Positions 15,433-24,775 of a stretch of 50,546 bases of DNA are shown piece by piece. The notes beneath the pieces were generated by a model that did not search any database, had not been told where the DNA came from, and saw only the letters and a list, made by a program, of their open reading frames with translations. The position numbers and the translations under genes are program-made. Positions within the stretch are counted from its first letter, which is position 1. Every line of letters begins with the position of its first letter. The DNA comes from an uncultured Armatimonadota bacterium (GTDB lineage: Bacteria; Armatimonadota; Fimbriimonadia; Fimbriimonadales; Fimbriimonadaceae). The stretch lies in assembly GCA_903927345.1 (NCBI GenBank), contig CAIYMO010000028.1, positions 1 through 50,546 of the forward strand, in the 5' to 3' direction.

Positions 15433-16857
15433 TTACGGTAAAGGTGACGCAGTTTGGGTTCGTTTGGCAAATTCGCTGGGCAACTGGGTTCCGGCGTAGA
15501 CCGTGAAGCCCCCGAAGATGACCACCACGAGCGCGAGGGCGATTTGCCACTTCTTAAAGATGTGAACCCAGCCGATCGCCATCAGTGTTGCGAAGGCGCT
15601 GAGGGCAGGGAAGAGGTAGCGGGCTTGGGCCTGGAAGTAGGTGTTGTTGAACATCACAAATAAGGCGAGGGTGAGTCCGATGAGGCCGAGGGTGATCGCT
15701 CCGAGTCGCTTGTTCTCCTTCCAGTTGTTTCGTAGCCAGAAGACGCCTCCGCCAAGGCCGAGGAAGTTGAAGAGGATGATGGCTTTGTAGAGGATATTTG
15801 GGTCGCTGCTGCTGTTGGCTTTACCGCTGGCGTTGAACCAGATGTCCATGTAGCCAAATACGCCAATGAAGGATCGGGCGGTCCAGTAGCCGATCCAGTT
15901 GATCCAGTATTGAACTTCGGGAGAGCCTGCGCTGGGGCCAGCTTCGATCGCGCCGAGGATGGCGGATTTTTGGGCGGAGCCAACGAAGGCTTCTTTGAAG
16001 GCTGATTGCGCAAGCATGTCGCCGTACAGGGATTGGTTTCGCAACCATATGGGGAGACCAATAACAAACGGCAAAGCCATGATTCCGATAATCTTTGCGC
16101 CCGCAGTGCGCAGAGGAACAAGGTCTTCCTTAGGCAATTTCCTGAATTCTCCGCCTGCCCAGGCAAATGAAAACGTGAACAATACTAGAGAAGTCAGAGC
16201 CGAAGATTTCGTGACATGAGCAAGCCCCACTAGCACAGCAGCAACAGCAGCAGCCCTGAAAAAGCGCTGAGACGGAGCTTCTTCCATCAAGAATCGTGCA
16301 CTAAAAGCGATAACCCACGAAACCAACGCTATCAATAACGGATCATTTGATATCGCCCCGCTGAGAGCTACGTTCAACGGAAGAAGAGCTGCAAACGCGG
16401 CCGCAACGACCGCGACGTCCTCACGTTTGGTCGACCATAGGGCGGCAAAGAAGACTCCCGCGACCCCCACCGTGCCGATGAGACAGTTGAACACGCGAAT
16501 TGTCCTTCCAAATGATTGAGACTCCATATCCGTCTGCCCGGTTACCTTGGCAACACCAGCTGCTAACCCATAGAACAGAGGTGGTTGGTGGCTCTGATAG
16601 TCTTCATAAAGCGTGGGCGACTTCGGATTGAAGACGGGAAGTTTGCCTTGTTTAAGGAGGTAGCCGATGTAGTTTGCGTGTTGTCGCTCGTCGGGCGCAC
16701 CGATGTCTTTCGAGAATGCAGGTTGTGCGTCTGGGCCACGTTGGTTCAGCAGAATCCCGCCTGTCCGGTACGGCGTGATCATTGCGAACCACGCGGCGAG
16801 GCAGAAGTGGGTGACCATCAAAACGATCAAAGAAATTCGAGCAAATTTCGCTGACAT
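15433..16857 (-). CDS. polytopic membrane protein, GT-C / DUF2142-like glycosyltransferase
   Basis: About 474 residues with ~11 membrane helices. The first external loop has GAPDERQHANYIGYLL, the acidic and His motif usual in GT-C transferases (PMT/ArnT/DUF2142), and a later loop GLAHVTKSSALTSL fits the same group. It would transfer a sugar or modify a cell-surface polymer on the outer face of the inner membrane. The start at 16857 (MSAKFARIS) is ATG; a TTG two codons upstream is possible. It sits before the sigma factor on the same strand (33-base gap) but functional linkage is unproven. Confidence 0.75.
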   Translation of the reverse strand: MSAKFARISLIVLMVTHFCLAAWFAMITPYRTGGILLNQRGPDAQPAFSKDIGAPDERQHANYIGYLLKQGKLPVFNPKSPTLYEDYQSHQPPLFYGLAAGVAKVTGQTDMESQSFGRTIRVFNCLIGTVGVAGVFFAALWSTKREDVAVVAAAFAALLPLNVALSGAISNDPLLIALVSWVIAFSARFLMEEAPSQRFFRAAAVAAVLVGLAHVTKSSALTSLVLFTFSFAWAGGEFRKLPKEDLVPLRTAGAKIIGIMALPFVIGLPIWLRNQSLYGDMLAQSAFKEAFVGSAQKSAILGAIEAGPSAGSPEVQYWINWIGYWTARSFIGVFGYMDIWFNASGKANSSSDPNILYKAIILFNFLGLGGGVFWLRNNWKENKRLGAITLGLIGLTLALFVMFNNTYFQAQARYLFPALSAFATLMAIGWVHIFKKWQIALALVVVIFGGFTVYAGTQLPSEFAKRTQTASPLP

Positions 16858-16912
16858 GAGCAATCTCTGTGTATGATAGCTTTAACTCACTGTTCAAGCG
16901 AGGGAAAAAGTC

Positions 16913-17887
16913 ATGACAACACTCATCGCGCTCTCCGCAATCGCGGGATTCTTTGACACTCCCAGCAAGGGCTTCATCGACTGGCAGACTGCACTCGCCG
17001 GAAAGAAGTCGGTCTCGGCGACCGTTACCGTTAACGAAGTTGGCGGCGGTTCGAGCAGCTACAAGATCGACATGAAGAAGCCAGCGTCGCTTCGATTGGA
17101 GACCTCTGACGAAACGATCGTTGCGGACGGAACGAATATCACTGTTTTTTCAAAGAAGGACAATATCTTCTACAAGAAGCCCCAGACTCTCGACGAGCTG
17201 AAGGTGACTTTGAATGAAGATCAGTACTCGATGTTCAGCGGCTTTTTCGGTTCTTCGCTCAAGCCAGTGAAGACGGTTGATGCAGGAGCGAAATCCCTCG
17301 GTGGCGAGCAAGTCAGCGAGATCAAGGCATTCTTCGACAAATCCGGAAAGAAGACAACCTCGTTCTTCGTTTCGCCAGATGGAGTTGCTCGAAAGGCTCA
17401 GTTGACGGCAACGGCTAAGGGCCAAACCAAGCCTAAGCAGCTCGTCTTCTCAGCTAAAAACGTTGTTATCGATGGCGTCGCAGTTGATACGCTGTTCGCC
17501 TTCAAGGCACCAACCGGCGCGACCGAGATGTCCTACGAGGACTTCTTTGGCTCACGATGGGTTTACGACTTTGAAGAAGCTAAGATGATCGCGGCGAAGA
17601 CCAACAAGGGAATCTTTGTTGACTTCATGGCTAGCTGGTGTGGTCCTTGCAAGCGCATGGCCGCAGATGCGTTCGAAACTCCAGAGTTCAAGGCGTTTGG
17701 TAAGAAGGTTGTCTTCTGCCAAATCGATATTGACTTGAACCCAACGCTGGCTGAGCAGTACGGAATTGACGCGATTCCACACGTGTTTGTACTCAAGGCA
17801 GACGGCTCTAAGGTTGGCGATATTCTTGGTTATGGTGACCTCGGCGGCTTCATGACCGAGATCACTGGGATTATCAACTCACTCTGA
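16913..17887 (+). CDS. LolA/DUF2092-like domain fused to thioredoxin
   Basis: 324 residues. Residues ~20-200 look like the beta-rich LolA/LppX superfamily: FYKKPQTLDEL, SMFSGFFG, KTTSFFVSPDG, and NVVIDGVAVDTLFAFKAPTGA, ending as DUF2092/LolA-like proteins do. Residues 215-324 are a thioredoxin fold: GIFVDFMASWCGPCKRM with active site Cys243-Gly-Pro-Cys246, and cis-Pro289 in AIPHVFVL. The N-terminus is hydrophobic and may be a short signal peptide, placing it in the periplasm. AGGG lies before the ATG and a TATGAT box ~35 bases upstream. It is followed by a strong terminator, so it is probably a single-gene unit. A role in periplasmic disulfide reduction tied to lipid/lipoprotein handling is inference. 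Confidence 0.8.
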   Translation: MTTLIALSAIAGFFDTPSKGFIDWQTALAGKKSVSATVTVNEVGGGSSSYKIDMKKPASLRLETSDETIVADGTNITVFSKKDNIFYKKPQTLDELKVTLNEDQYSMFSGFFGSSLKPVKTVDAGAKSLGGEQVSEIKAFFDKSGKKTTSFFVSPDGVARKAQLTATAKGQTKPKQLVFSAKNVVIDGVAVDTLFAFKAPTGATEMSYEDFFGSRWVYDFEEAKMIAAKTNKGIFVDFMASWCGPCKRMAADAFETPEFKAFGKKVVFCQIDIDLNPTLAEQYGIDAIPHVFVLKADGSKVGDILGYGDLGGFMTEITGIINSL

Positions 17888-17905
17888 GGTTTGTGTCATA
17901 ACTGG

Positions 17906-17946
17906 CAACCCCGAAGCACACGCTTCGGGGTTGTTTCGCTTTTTAG
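17906..17946 (+). terminator. rho-independent terminator after the thioredoxin fusion gene
   Basis: A perfect 12-base GC-rich stem (17906-17917 with 17922-17933), 4-base loop, then TTTCGCTTTTT. Confidence 0.9.
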
Positions 17947-18021
17947 ACCTTTTTGAACCTGGATTGCTACTTTTCCTTGGGTATTCTCCGAAGTAATAGT
18001 TGTACTGCGACTGGAGAAAGT

Positions 18022-19149
18022 GTGAGCGCAAAATCTGGAAGTGCGACCGCCGAGAGAGCGGAGCAAGGGCAAGGTAGCCGTCGACCAAGCGAGTCATTGA
18101 CTCGCGACGAGTGTTTGGAGCTTTTTAAGCAGCTCTATCTCGCACGATATTTTGATATTCGCCTGATCAAGGAAAAGAAACGCGGACGACTTCGCGGGAC
18201 CCTCTATTCCTCTCACAACCAAGAAGCGATTCTCGTAGGCTCGCTTTTCGGATTGCTGAGCACCGACTGGATCAGCCCAATTCACCGCGATATGCCCGCC
18301 TTCTTCTTGAAGGACATACGACAAGGGTGGGACAACGATTCTCGATTGGGAATGACCATTGAGGAAGTTTGCTGCCAAGTTTGGGGCAAAGAAGGGTCAC
18401 CTGGTCGCGCTCGAGATAACTGGTCGCACATCGGATCTAAGGCGAACAAGATCATTCACTCCACCTCAATGCTTGCCGGAACGATTCCTGCGGCTGCCGG
18501 AGTTGCTTATGCCGACCGGATGCAGGGTGGTAACTGCGTCGTTCTCACCTACAACGGTGAGGGTTCGACTGCTCAAGGCATCTTCCACGAAGCGATCAAC
18601 TACGCTGCGGTTCATAAGCTGCCTGTCATCACGATTATTGAGAACAATCACTGGGCTTACGGAACGCCAACCGAACTGGAGTCTCCAGTTGAGGACTTTG
18701 CGGACCGAGCCAAGGGTTACGGAATTCCTGGACTGATCGCTGATGGTCAGGACGTCTTTGATGTTTACGACAAGGTTATGGAAGCTGTTGAGCACGCACG
18801 ATCGGGCAAGGGTCCAGCGATTGTTGAGTGCAAGACCTTCCGAGCCTACGGACACGGCGACCACGACGACGACCGAGCGATGAAGTACCGACCGGCGGAA
18901 GAAGTCGAGAAGGGCCGATCACGAGATCCGATTGCGGTTTGTCGTCAGCGACTCATCGAGCTCGGCTACCTGACCGGCGAAGAGGCTACGAGCTTCATGG
19001 CTGAAGGAAAGAGCGCGACTGAGGCGACCAACGAGGACTTCCCGCCAGAAGTCGTTGCATATCTGAACAAAGGCATTGAGGCTGCAATCGCCTCCCCGCT
19101 CCCAGCGGCAGAAGAAGGCGCTATGTGGGTCTTCAAGGAGAACAACTAA
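18022..19149 (+). CDS. pdhA: 2-oxoacid dehydrogenase E1 component, alpha subunit
   Basis: 375 residues. With the beta subunit it decarboxylates a 2-oxoacid using thiamine diphosphate and passes the acyl group to E2. Signatures: RGTLYSSHNQEAI, HRDMPAFFL, HSTSMLAGTIPAAAGVAYA, the TPP motif NGEGST...ENNHWAYGTPTELE (Glu in place of the more usual Asp of G-D-G), and a phosphorylation-loop-like YGHGDHDDDR. The GTG at 18022 is chosen because GGAG lies 5 bases upstream; a longer reading to TTG 17953 runs into the terminator. The E1 beta gene starts 2 bases after its stop. Whether the substrate is pyruvate or a branched-chain oxoacid cannot be told; no E2 or E3 gene lies nearby. Confidence 0.92.
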   Translation: MSAKSGSATAERAEQGQGSRRPSESLTRDECLELFKQLYLARYFDIRLIKEKKRGRLRGTLYSSHNQEAILVGSLFGLLSTDWISPIHRDMPAFFLKDIRQGWDNDSRLGMTIEEVCCQVWGKEGSPGRARDNWSHIGSKANKIIHSTSMLAGTIPAAAGVAYADRMQGGNCVVLTYNGEGSTAQGIFHEAINYAAVHKLPVITIIENNHWAYGTPTELESPVEDFADRAKGYGIPGLIADGQDVFDVYDKVMEAVEHARSGKGPAIVECKTFRAYGHGDHDDDRAMKYRPAEEVEKGRSRDPIAVCRQRLIELGYLTGEEATSFMAEGKSATEATNEDFPPEVVAYLNKGIEAAIASPLPAAEEGAMWVFKENN

Positions 19150-19151
19150 TC

Positions 19152-20165
19152 ATGGCTGCTACAACTGACGCACCGGTTGCGTTGAAGAAGAATTACCTCA
19201 CGGCTCTGAAAGAAGCTCTGGATGAGGAGATGCAACGTAACTCGCTCATGCTTTGTCAGGGCGAGGATATTGGTCGATTGGGCGGAGCGTTCGGTGTTAC
19301 TGACGGTTTGCAGGCTAAGTACGGCGAGGATCGAGTTGTGGATATGCCGATTTCGGAAGCCGCAATTGTTGGCTCCGCGGTTGGAATGGCTTTGAACGGC
19401 ATGACCGTTATGGCGGAGATGCAGTTCATCGACTTCATCTCTTGTGGTTTTGACCAGATTGTCAACATGATGGCGACCTACCACTACCGCACTGCGGGAG
19501 AGGTCAACATTCCGGTCGTCGTTCGCGGTCCTGCTGGAGCTTATGGCGGTGGTGCTCTTTATCACAGCCAGATGAATGAAGCTTGGTTCTGCAACTCGCC
19601 TGGTCTGAAGGTCGTTTGCCCTTCAACACCATACGATGCGAAGGGAATGCTTAAGGCGGCTTTGCGCGACGGGAACCCAGTCATCTTCTACGAGATCAAG
19701 GAGCTTTATCGAAAGCGTGAGATTGAGGAAGAACTTCCAACCGAGGACTACATTGTTCCCTTGGGCAAGGCTGCTGTTCGACGCGAAGGAACCGACGTTA
19801 CTCTAGTCTCTTATGGCCAGAACGTTTATCACTGCCTCGACGCTGCCACTGAACTTGAGAAGCAAGGCATCTCTGCTGAAGTCATCGACCTTCGCTCCTT
19901 GGTTCCTTTGGACGAAGAGACGATCTTCAACTCGATTGCTAAGACTTCGCGGGTGATCGTTGTCAACGAAGCGCCGATGACCTGTGGCTTTGCAGGTGAG
20001 GTTGTTGCTCGAATCACGACGAAGGCGTTCCACTTGCTGGATGCTCCTCCGAGCCGCGTCACACGAATGGATACTCCGGTGCCTTGGGTGAAGCCGCTTG
20101 AGCTGCATGTCCTTCCATCGGTGGATAAGATCGTCAACGAGGCAGTTCGGCTCGTTAAGTTCTGA
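19152..20165 (+). CDS. pdhB: 2-oxoacid dehydrogenase E1 component, beta subunit
   Basis: 337 residues, typical length. Signatures: CQGEDIGRLGGAFGVTDGL, RVVDMPISEAAIVGSAVGMAL, MAEMQFIDFISCGFDQI, VVRGPAGAYGGGALYHSQ, and a C-terminal transketolase domain with SYGQNVYHCLDAA and DTPVPWVKPLE. It forms the alpha2beta2 E1 enzyme with the upstream product. The ATG at 19152 is preceded by AAGGAG 12 bases upstream. Ends at a bidirectional terminator. Confidence 0.95.
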   Translation: MAATTDAPVALKKNYLTALKEALDEEMQRNSLMLCQGEDIGRLGGAFGVTDGLQAKYGEDRVVDMPISEAAIVGSAVGMALNGMTVMAEMQFIDFISCGFDQIVNMMATYHYRTAGEVNIPVVVRGPAGAYGGGALYHSQMNEAWFCNSPGLKVVCPSTPYDAKGMLKAALRDGNPVIFYEIKELYRKREIEEELPTEDYIVPLGKAAVRREGTDVTLVSYGQNVYHCLDAATELEKQGISAEVIDLRSLVPLDEETIFNSIAKTSRVIVVNEAPMTCGFAGEVVARITTKAFHLLDAPPSRVTRMDTPVPWVKPLELHVLPSVDKIVNEAVRLVKF

Positions 20166-20180
20166 TCTCCGTTCGGAGAC

Positions 20181-20217
20181 AAAAAGAAGAGGCTCCTTAG
20201 AGGAGCCTCTTCTTTTT
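20181..20217. terminator. bidirectional rho-independent terminator between E1 beta and livG
   Basis: A 13-base perfect stem (20185-20197 with 20201-20213), 3-base loop, flanked by A-rich sequence on the left and T-run on the right, so it can end both the plus-strand E1 operon and the minus-strand Liv operon. Confidence 0.9.
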
Positions 20218-20233
20218 TTGACCACCTTTTGGT

Positions 20234-20998
20234 CTAGACGGCTTCGCCAAGATAGGCAGCGATGACCTTAGGGTTGCTGCGGATCTCGGCGGGAGGTCCT
20301 TGCGCGATTTCCTCACCGTGATCGAGGACGAGGATTCTTTCACAGAGGTTCATGACGAACTTCATGTCGTGCTCGATGAGGAGCACGGTTACGCCGAGGA
20401 CATCGCGAATCTTCTTCACCATCTGGAGGAGTTCCATCTTCTCCTGAGGGTTCATTCCTGCGGCAGGCTCGTCGAGGAGGAGCAGCTTTGGCTGAGTCGC
20501 AAGCGCTCTTGCGATTTCGAGCCTTCGTTGCTTGCCGTAGGGAAGATCTCGCGAGCGAGTGTTTGCCACGTCGGCGAGATCAACTAGCTCAAGGAGCTCC
20601 ATGGCTTTTGCTTTGAGTTCGTCGGTTTCCTTGATGGCTGAAGGAAGGTAGCAAAGAGCCGAGCCGAGGACTGTCTTGTGTCGAAGGAAGCCTCCGACGA
20701 CGACGTTCTCTAGCGACGACAGCGAGTGGAACAGCCGAATGTTTTGGAACGTTCGACAGATGCCTTGCTGAGCGATTTTGTTGGATGGGGTGCCAGTGAT
20801 GTCGCGGCCATCGAAGTTGATCTTGCCGCTGGTTGGGGCGTATACGCCGGTGATGATGTTGAAGCAAGTCGTCTTTCCGGCGCCGTTGGGGCCGATCAAG
20901 CCGAAGAGATCGCCTTTTTCAAGTTCGAACGACACGGAGTTCACTGCGACTAGGCCGCCAAACTTGATCGTTGCTTGTTCCAGTTTTAGAAGGCTCAT
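20234..20998 (-). CDS. livG: branched-chain amino acid-type ABC transporter ATP-binding protein (LivG)
   Basis: 254 residues. Walker [11 protein letters not shown]-loop region [16 protein letters not shown], signature [16 protein letters not shown] (a Y in place of S as usual in LivG), Walker [15 protein letters not shown]-loop [11 protein letters not shown], and the LivG C-terminal tail [14 protein letters not shown]. It energises import through LivH/LivM. The ATG overlaps the livM stop by 4 bases. It is the last gene of the operon; LivF, the usual second ATPase, is not found in this window. Confidence 0.95.
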   Translation of the reverse strand: MSLLKLEQATIKFGGLVAVNSVSFELEKGDLFGLIGPNGAGKTTCFNIITGVYAPTSGKINFDGRDITGTPSNKIAQQGICRTFQNIRLFHSLSSLENVVVGGFLRHKTVLGSALCYLPSAIKETDELKAKAMELLELVDLADVANTRSRDLPYGKQRRLEIARALATQPKLLLLDEPAAGMNPQEKMELLQMVKKIRDVLGVTVLLIEHDMKFVMNLCERILVLDHGEEIAQGPPAEIRSNPKVIAAYLGEAV

Positions 20999-22200
20999 GC
21001 TGCCACCTCCGTTTCGGGTGACTTCTTACCAAGCAGCTTCTGCACCCAGCTCCAGGAGAACTCGTGGTGCCCGAAGATTCCTTGAGGCCTGAGTAGCATA
21101 AGGACGACGAGCGTGACCGCGAGAACAGGCATTCGGAAGAGCGCGCCGTTGATCATCGATTGGAACGCAGGAACCATGACCAAGACCTTCGCCATGACAA
21201 ATGCCACGACGATGCCGATTCCAACGGAGCCAAGATTGCGTCCGAGGCGCTCGGAAGCTGAACCATGGAATGATTCTTGAATCTTGCGAAGGAGGACGAC
21301 AGCGACGATGATTCCGATGGCAACGCCGAGTGGGGTTCCCATTTGGACGTAGGGAAGGTCCCGCATCTTCTCGGGGATGAGGAAGAGGACGACCGCGGCG
21401 ATGGTCGTTCCTGTGATCGAACCGGTTCCTCCGAGGACGACCATGGTTAGAATCAAGAACGAGACATCCATTGAGAAGTCTGGAGGGCTGACGAACGCCT
21501 TCGTGTGGGCATAGAGTGCTCCGGCGGCTCCGGCGAAGGCTGAACCAAGGACGAACGCGGTGACCTTGACTCGAGTCAAGTTGACGCCCATCGCGGCCGA
21601 AGCGACTTCATCTTCACGAACAGCAAGGAACGCTAGACCGTGTGCACTCTTGAGCAAGTTTCGGCAGACTGCAATGCAGACGATTGCCAGAAGCGAGATC
21701 AGGAAGACTGATTCAATCTTGGCGGTCGAAAGTCCGTAGGCTTCTCCGAGAGACTTTTGGTTTTTGGCGATGATGGTGACGATCTCACCGATTCCCAGCG
21801 TGACAACCGCGAGGTAGTCACCTTTTAGGCGGAGCGATGGCAAACCGACGATGAGACCAGCAAGTCCTGCGGCGATTGCTCCGAAGAGCGCAGCAAGGAA
21901 GAGCCAGAGCAGCGGCTTGGTCGCCGCAAGGTGGGAGAACTTGTTTGCGGCAAGAACTGCACCTGTGTAGGCTCCAATCTGATAGAAGGCGGCGTGACCA
22001 ATCGAGAACTGGCCAGTAATACCGTTGATCAAGTTCAGACTAACAGCAAGGGTGACGTAGATCCCCGCGAGTGACATCAAGAATCGATAGTAGGATTTAT
22101 CTGGACCTTGCATGACCTTGTCGAGCAAGAGACAGAAGAGAACGGCTACGATTACCGAGATCGCTCGAGTGCCAAACCATTTTCCAAAGTTGAACTGCAT
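20995..22200 (-). CDS. livM: branched-chain amino acid-type ABC transporter permease (LivM)
   Basis: 401 residues, about ten membrane helices. Motifs: [41 protein letters not shown], and the EAA-like loop [20 protein letters not shown], then [12 protein letters not shown]. It starts one base inside the livH stop (shared A of TGATG). The C-terminal 100 residues add extra helices before the final ...[10 protein letters not shown]. Confidence 0.95.
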   Translation of the reverse strand: MQFNFGKWFGTRAISVIVAVLFCLLLDKVMQGPDKSYYRFLMSLAGIYVTLAVSLNLINGITGQFSIGHAAFYQIGAYTGAVLAANKFSHLAATKPLLWLFLAALFGAIAAGLAGLIVGLPSLRLKGDYLAVVTLGIGEIVTIIAKNQKSLGEAYGLSTAKIESVFLISLLAIVCIAVCRNLLKSAHGLAFLAVREDEVASAAMGVNLTRVKVTAFVLGSAFAGAAGALYAHTKAFVSPPDFSMDVSFLILTMVVLGGTGSITGTTIAAVVLFLIPEKMRDLPYVQMGTPLGVAIGIIVAVVLLRKIQESFHGSASERLGRNLGSVGIGIVVAFVMAKVLVMVPAFQSMINGALFRMPVLAVTLVVLMLLRPQGIFGHHEFSWSWVQKLLGKKSPETEVAA

Positions 22201-23372
22201 TAGACCTTCTCCACCTTGTTAGAACCGAGCAGTCCGCCTGGTTTGAAGAGCAGAACAGCGATAAGGATGACGAATGCGATTGCGTCGCGGTAGGACGAGT
22301 AACCAGCCCATGTGACTAGGTTCTCGGCAACGCCCATGAGGATTGCGCCTACGACCGCACCAGGGATGTTTCCGATTCCACCGAGAACGGCGGCGACGAA
22401 CGCCTTGACGCCAGGAGCGGTACCGCTGAATGGGTCAATTGGTGCGCTTTGGAACGTTGAGTACATCATCGCACCGGCTCCGGCAAGAACGGACCCGAGA
22501 ATGAACGTGAAGGAGATCACGGTATTCAGGTTGATTCCCATGAGGGAAGACGCGTTGAAGTCGACTGAGACTGCGCGCATTGCACGCCCCATCCGGGTTT
22601 TCATAACCAAGTACCACAGGCCGATCATGAGCAGAATGGTCGTGGTGAGCATGATCAGTTTGCCCTTGGGGAGGCGAATTGTGACCGCGCTGGTTGTCGC
22701 TTGGTTTTGCAGGCTGTCTCGTTTTGCAGTGATCTCTGCCAGTGCCTTATTGAGACGGTCGCCTTCTGGAGAGAGCTCAAACTTGCTCTTCTCGAATGGC
22801 AGGCGTGCGTCGAAGGCTTTTTGCGCCGCGTCGACTTCGGGCTGAAGGGCGGCGGCTTGTGCGACGAGAGCAGCGTCTGCTTTCTTTGGAGTGAAAACGA
22901 AGTCATCCGAGAATGGATTGACCTTGGAAGTGATTGCTTGCTTCTTTCCTTCGAGCAGGAAGGCTTGGCCGCCGTACTGGAGGAGCAAGGAGAGTCCGAT
23001 TGCCGTGATCAGCGAGGCAATCCGGGGGTGGTTTCGGATCGGTCGGTACGCAAATCGCTCGATTACGAATCCGGCGGAGCCACTTACGAGCATCGCCATC
23101 AGCAACATCAAGAGGAGGGTGACCCAAGATCCGGCTACTGCAGAACCACCGGGGCCAAAGCCCATCATCCACGATGCGAACATTGCACCGTAGGAGCCGA
23201 GCATGAAGACTTCGCCATGGGCAAAGTTAATCAGCTTAAGAACGCCATACACCATCGTGTAACCGAGGGCGACAAGCGCGTAGATGGCTCCCAATAGGAA
23301 GCCATTTACGAGTTGCTGAGGCAGGGTTGTAAAATCCAACCCTGCCACGTTGAGCGATACGAGGTCTAGCAC
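22200..23372 (-). CDS. livH: branched-chain amino acid-type ABC transporter permease (LivH) with a central insertion
   Basis: 390 residues, some 90 more than a usual LivH. N-terminal ALVALGYTMVYGVLKLINFAHG and C-terminal MGRAMRAVSVDFNASSLMGI and LGGIGNIPGAVVG are typical. Between the fourth and fifth helices lies an inserted stretch (about 162-228) rich in Ala, Glu, Lys and Gln that should form amphipathic helices outside the membrane. It is coupled by one base overlaps to the binding-protein gene and livM. The insertion reads in frame without stops or repeats, so it is not an assembly error by appearance. Confidence 0.93.
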   Translation of the reverse strand: MLDLVSLNVAGLDFTTLPQQLVNGFLLGAIYALVALGYTMVYGVLKLINFAHGEVFMLGSYGAMFASWMMGFGPGGSAVAGSWVTLLLMLLMAMLVSGSAGFVIERFAYRPIRNHPRIASLITAIGLSLLLQYGGQAFLLEGKKQAITSKVNPFSDDFVFTPKKADAALVAQAAALQPEVDAAQKAFDARLPFEKSKFELSPEGDRLNKALAEITAKRDSLQNQATTSAVTIRLPKGKLIMLTTTILLMIGLWYLVMKTRMGRAMRAVSVDFNASSLMGINLNTVISFTFILGSVLAGAGAMMYSTFQSAPIDPFSGTAPGVKAFVAAVLGGIGNIPGAVVGAILMGVAENLVTWAGYSSYRDAIAFVILIAVLLFKPGGLLGSNKVEKV

Positions 23373-24670
23373 TACTTGATTTGATCCGGGGTGTAGCTTG
23401 TGGCGTACTTCTGCCAGTTGTTGCCGGTCTTCGGTACAACTTCAACGACGATGAGCTTCTTCGGTGGGTTACCGTTCATACCCTTGAGGGTGATGGTTCC
23501 AGAAACTCCCTTGAAAGCGCTGGTGTCTTCGATCGCTGCCATGAGACCTTTGGAGTCGAGGCTCTTTGCTCGCTTGAGAGCGTCAAGTGTGACAGCCATC
23601 GCGTCGTAGCCGAGGGCACCCATCGTGGTTGATGGTTCAGCTCCGCCGTGAGCAGCCTTCCACTTAGCCAAGAATCCTTGAACTTCTGCACTTGGATCGA
23701 GGTTGTTGTAGTGGTTTGCGAAGTATCCGCCGAGGATGGCGTCGCCAGCTCCGGCAAGGATCGTGTCGCTGTCCCAGCCGTCTCCACCGAGGAAGACTGC
23801 CTTGATACCTGCTGCGCGAGCTTGCTTAGCGATTGGACCGACTTCGGTGAAGTAACCGCTGAGGAACAGTGCCTCTGGGTTAGCCTTTGCGATGTTGGTG
23901 AGAACGCCTTGGTAGTCGGTTCCTTGCTTGGATCCGGACTCATATTTCTCGTCAGCTACGATTGAATCTTCGCCAGCGAGCTTCTTGAACTCAGCACGGA
24001 AGCTGTCGCTCAGACCTTGCGAGTAGGGAAGTGCGTTGTCGGTCAGGATTGCGACCTTCTTCTTGTTCAGCTTCTCGAACGCGAAGTGAGCCATTGCAGG
24101 ACCCTGGAATGCGTCGGTGTAGCAGACTCGGAAGACGTGAGCGCCTTCGTCGGTCAAGTCAGTTTTGGTTGCGCCAACGGCCACAACAGGAACTCCCTTG
24201 TCGAATGCCGACTTAGCGATCTGGATGGTGTTACCGCTGGACACTTCGCCAACGATTCCGATGACGCCTTGTCCGAGCACTTTTTCAGCAGCGAGCTTAG
24301 CTTGGTCTGGCTTAGAGGCGGTGTCACCTTCGACGATCTCAACCTTCTTTCCGTTGAGGCCGCCAGCTTTGTTGAACTCGTCAACAGCTAGCTTACAGCC
24401 GTCAAGCTGGTCCGTTCCCCATGGCTTGTTGTCGCCTGAAATGCTGGTGACAACCGCGATCTTGATCGTGTCGCCTTCAACTTTAAAGCCTTCGCCAGCT
24501 GGAGCTTTGCGTGAGCCGGTGGTTGGAGCGGCTGCGCCACCACCTGCGGTTGCATTGCTGTCTGGGGTGGTTGAGCTCGAGCTTGCTGAGCCACCATCGC
24601 ATCCGACGAGAGCGCCGCTAATGATTGCAGCCAGCGCGAGTATGTTAAGATTGCTTCCCCCGATTTTCAC
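23372..24670 (-). CDS. livK: Liv-type substrate-binding lipoprotein
   Basis: 432 residues. GTG start at 24670 with AGGTG 6 bases upstream. Lipobox LVGC ends the signal peptide, then a Ser/Thr/Gly/Ala linker anchors it to the membrane. The mature protein has the type I periplasmic-binding fold of LivJ/LivK: IKIAVVTSISGDNKPWGTDQ, DGCKLAVDEFNKAGGLNGKKVEI (read in two parts here), VGEVSSGNTIQIAKSAFDKG, and GALGYDAMAVTLDAL. It would deliver a branched-chain or other amino acid, or urea-like solute, to LivHMG. A TATACT box ~60 bases upstream may start the operon. Confidence 0.92.
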   Translation of the reverse strand: MKIGGSNLNILALAAIISGALVGCDGGSASSSSTTPDSNATAGGGAAAPTTGSRKAPAGEGFKVEGDTIKIAVVTSISGDNKPWGTDQLDGCKLAVDEFNKAGGLNGKKVEIVEGDTASKPDQAKLAAEKVLGQGVIGIVGEVSSGNTIQIAKSAFDKGVPVVAVGATKTDLTDEGAHVFRVCYTDAFQGPAMAHFAFEKLNKKKVAILTDNALPYSQGLSDSFRAEFKKLAGEDSIVADEKYESGSKQGTDYQGVLTNIAKANPEALFLSGYFTEVGPIAKQARAAGIKAVFLGGDGWDSDTILAGAGDAILGGYFANHYNNLDPSAEVQGFLAKWKAAHGGAEPSTTMGALGYDAMAVTLDALKRAKSLDSKGLMAAIEDTSAFKGVSGTITLKGMNGNPPKKLIVVEVVPKTGNNWQKYATSYTPDQIK

Positions 24671-24775
24671 TTGGTTTCACCTGTGGTTGCCGAGCGGTCC
24701 CGGCGTGTTTGGAGTTCGGCAAGTATACAGAAAATTGCACCGAAACATCTTCGGCGTTCGTACAAACTTTAAGAA

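Noticed and set aside
17953-18021. TTG start of the E1 alpha gene at 17953
   Set aside because: It begins right after the thioredoxin-fusion terminator; GGAG before GTG 18022 fits a normal start.
24671-24775. Possible riboswitch or attenuator before livK
   Set aside because: I could not find a conserved aptamer core or terminator/antiterminator pair; only a TATACT box and a ribosome site are visible.
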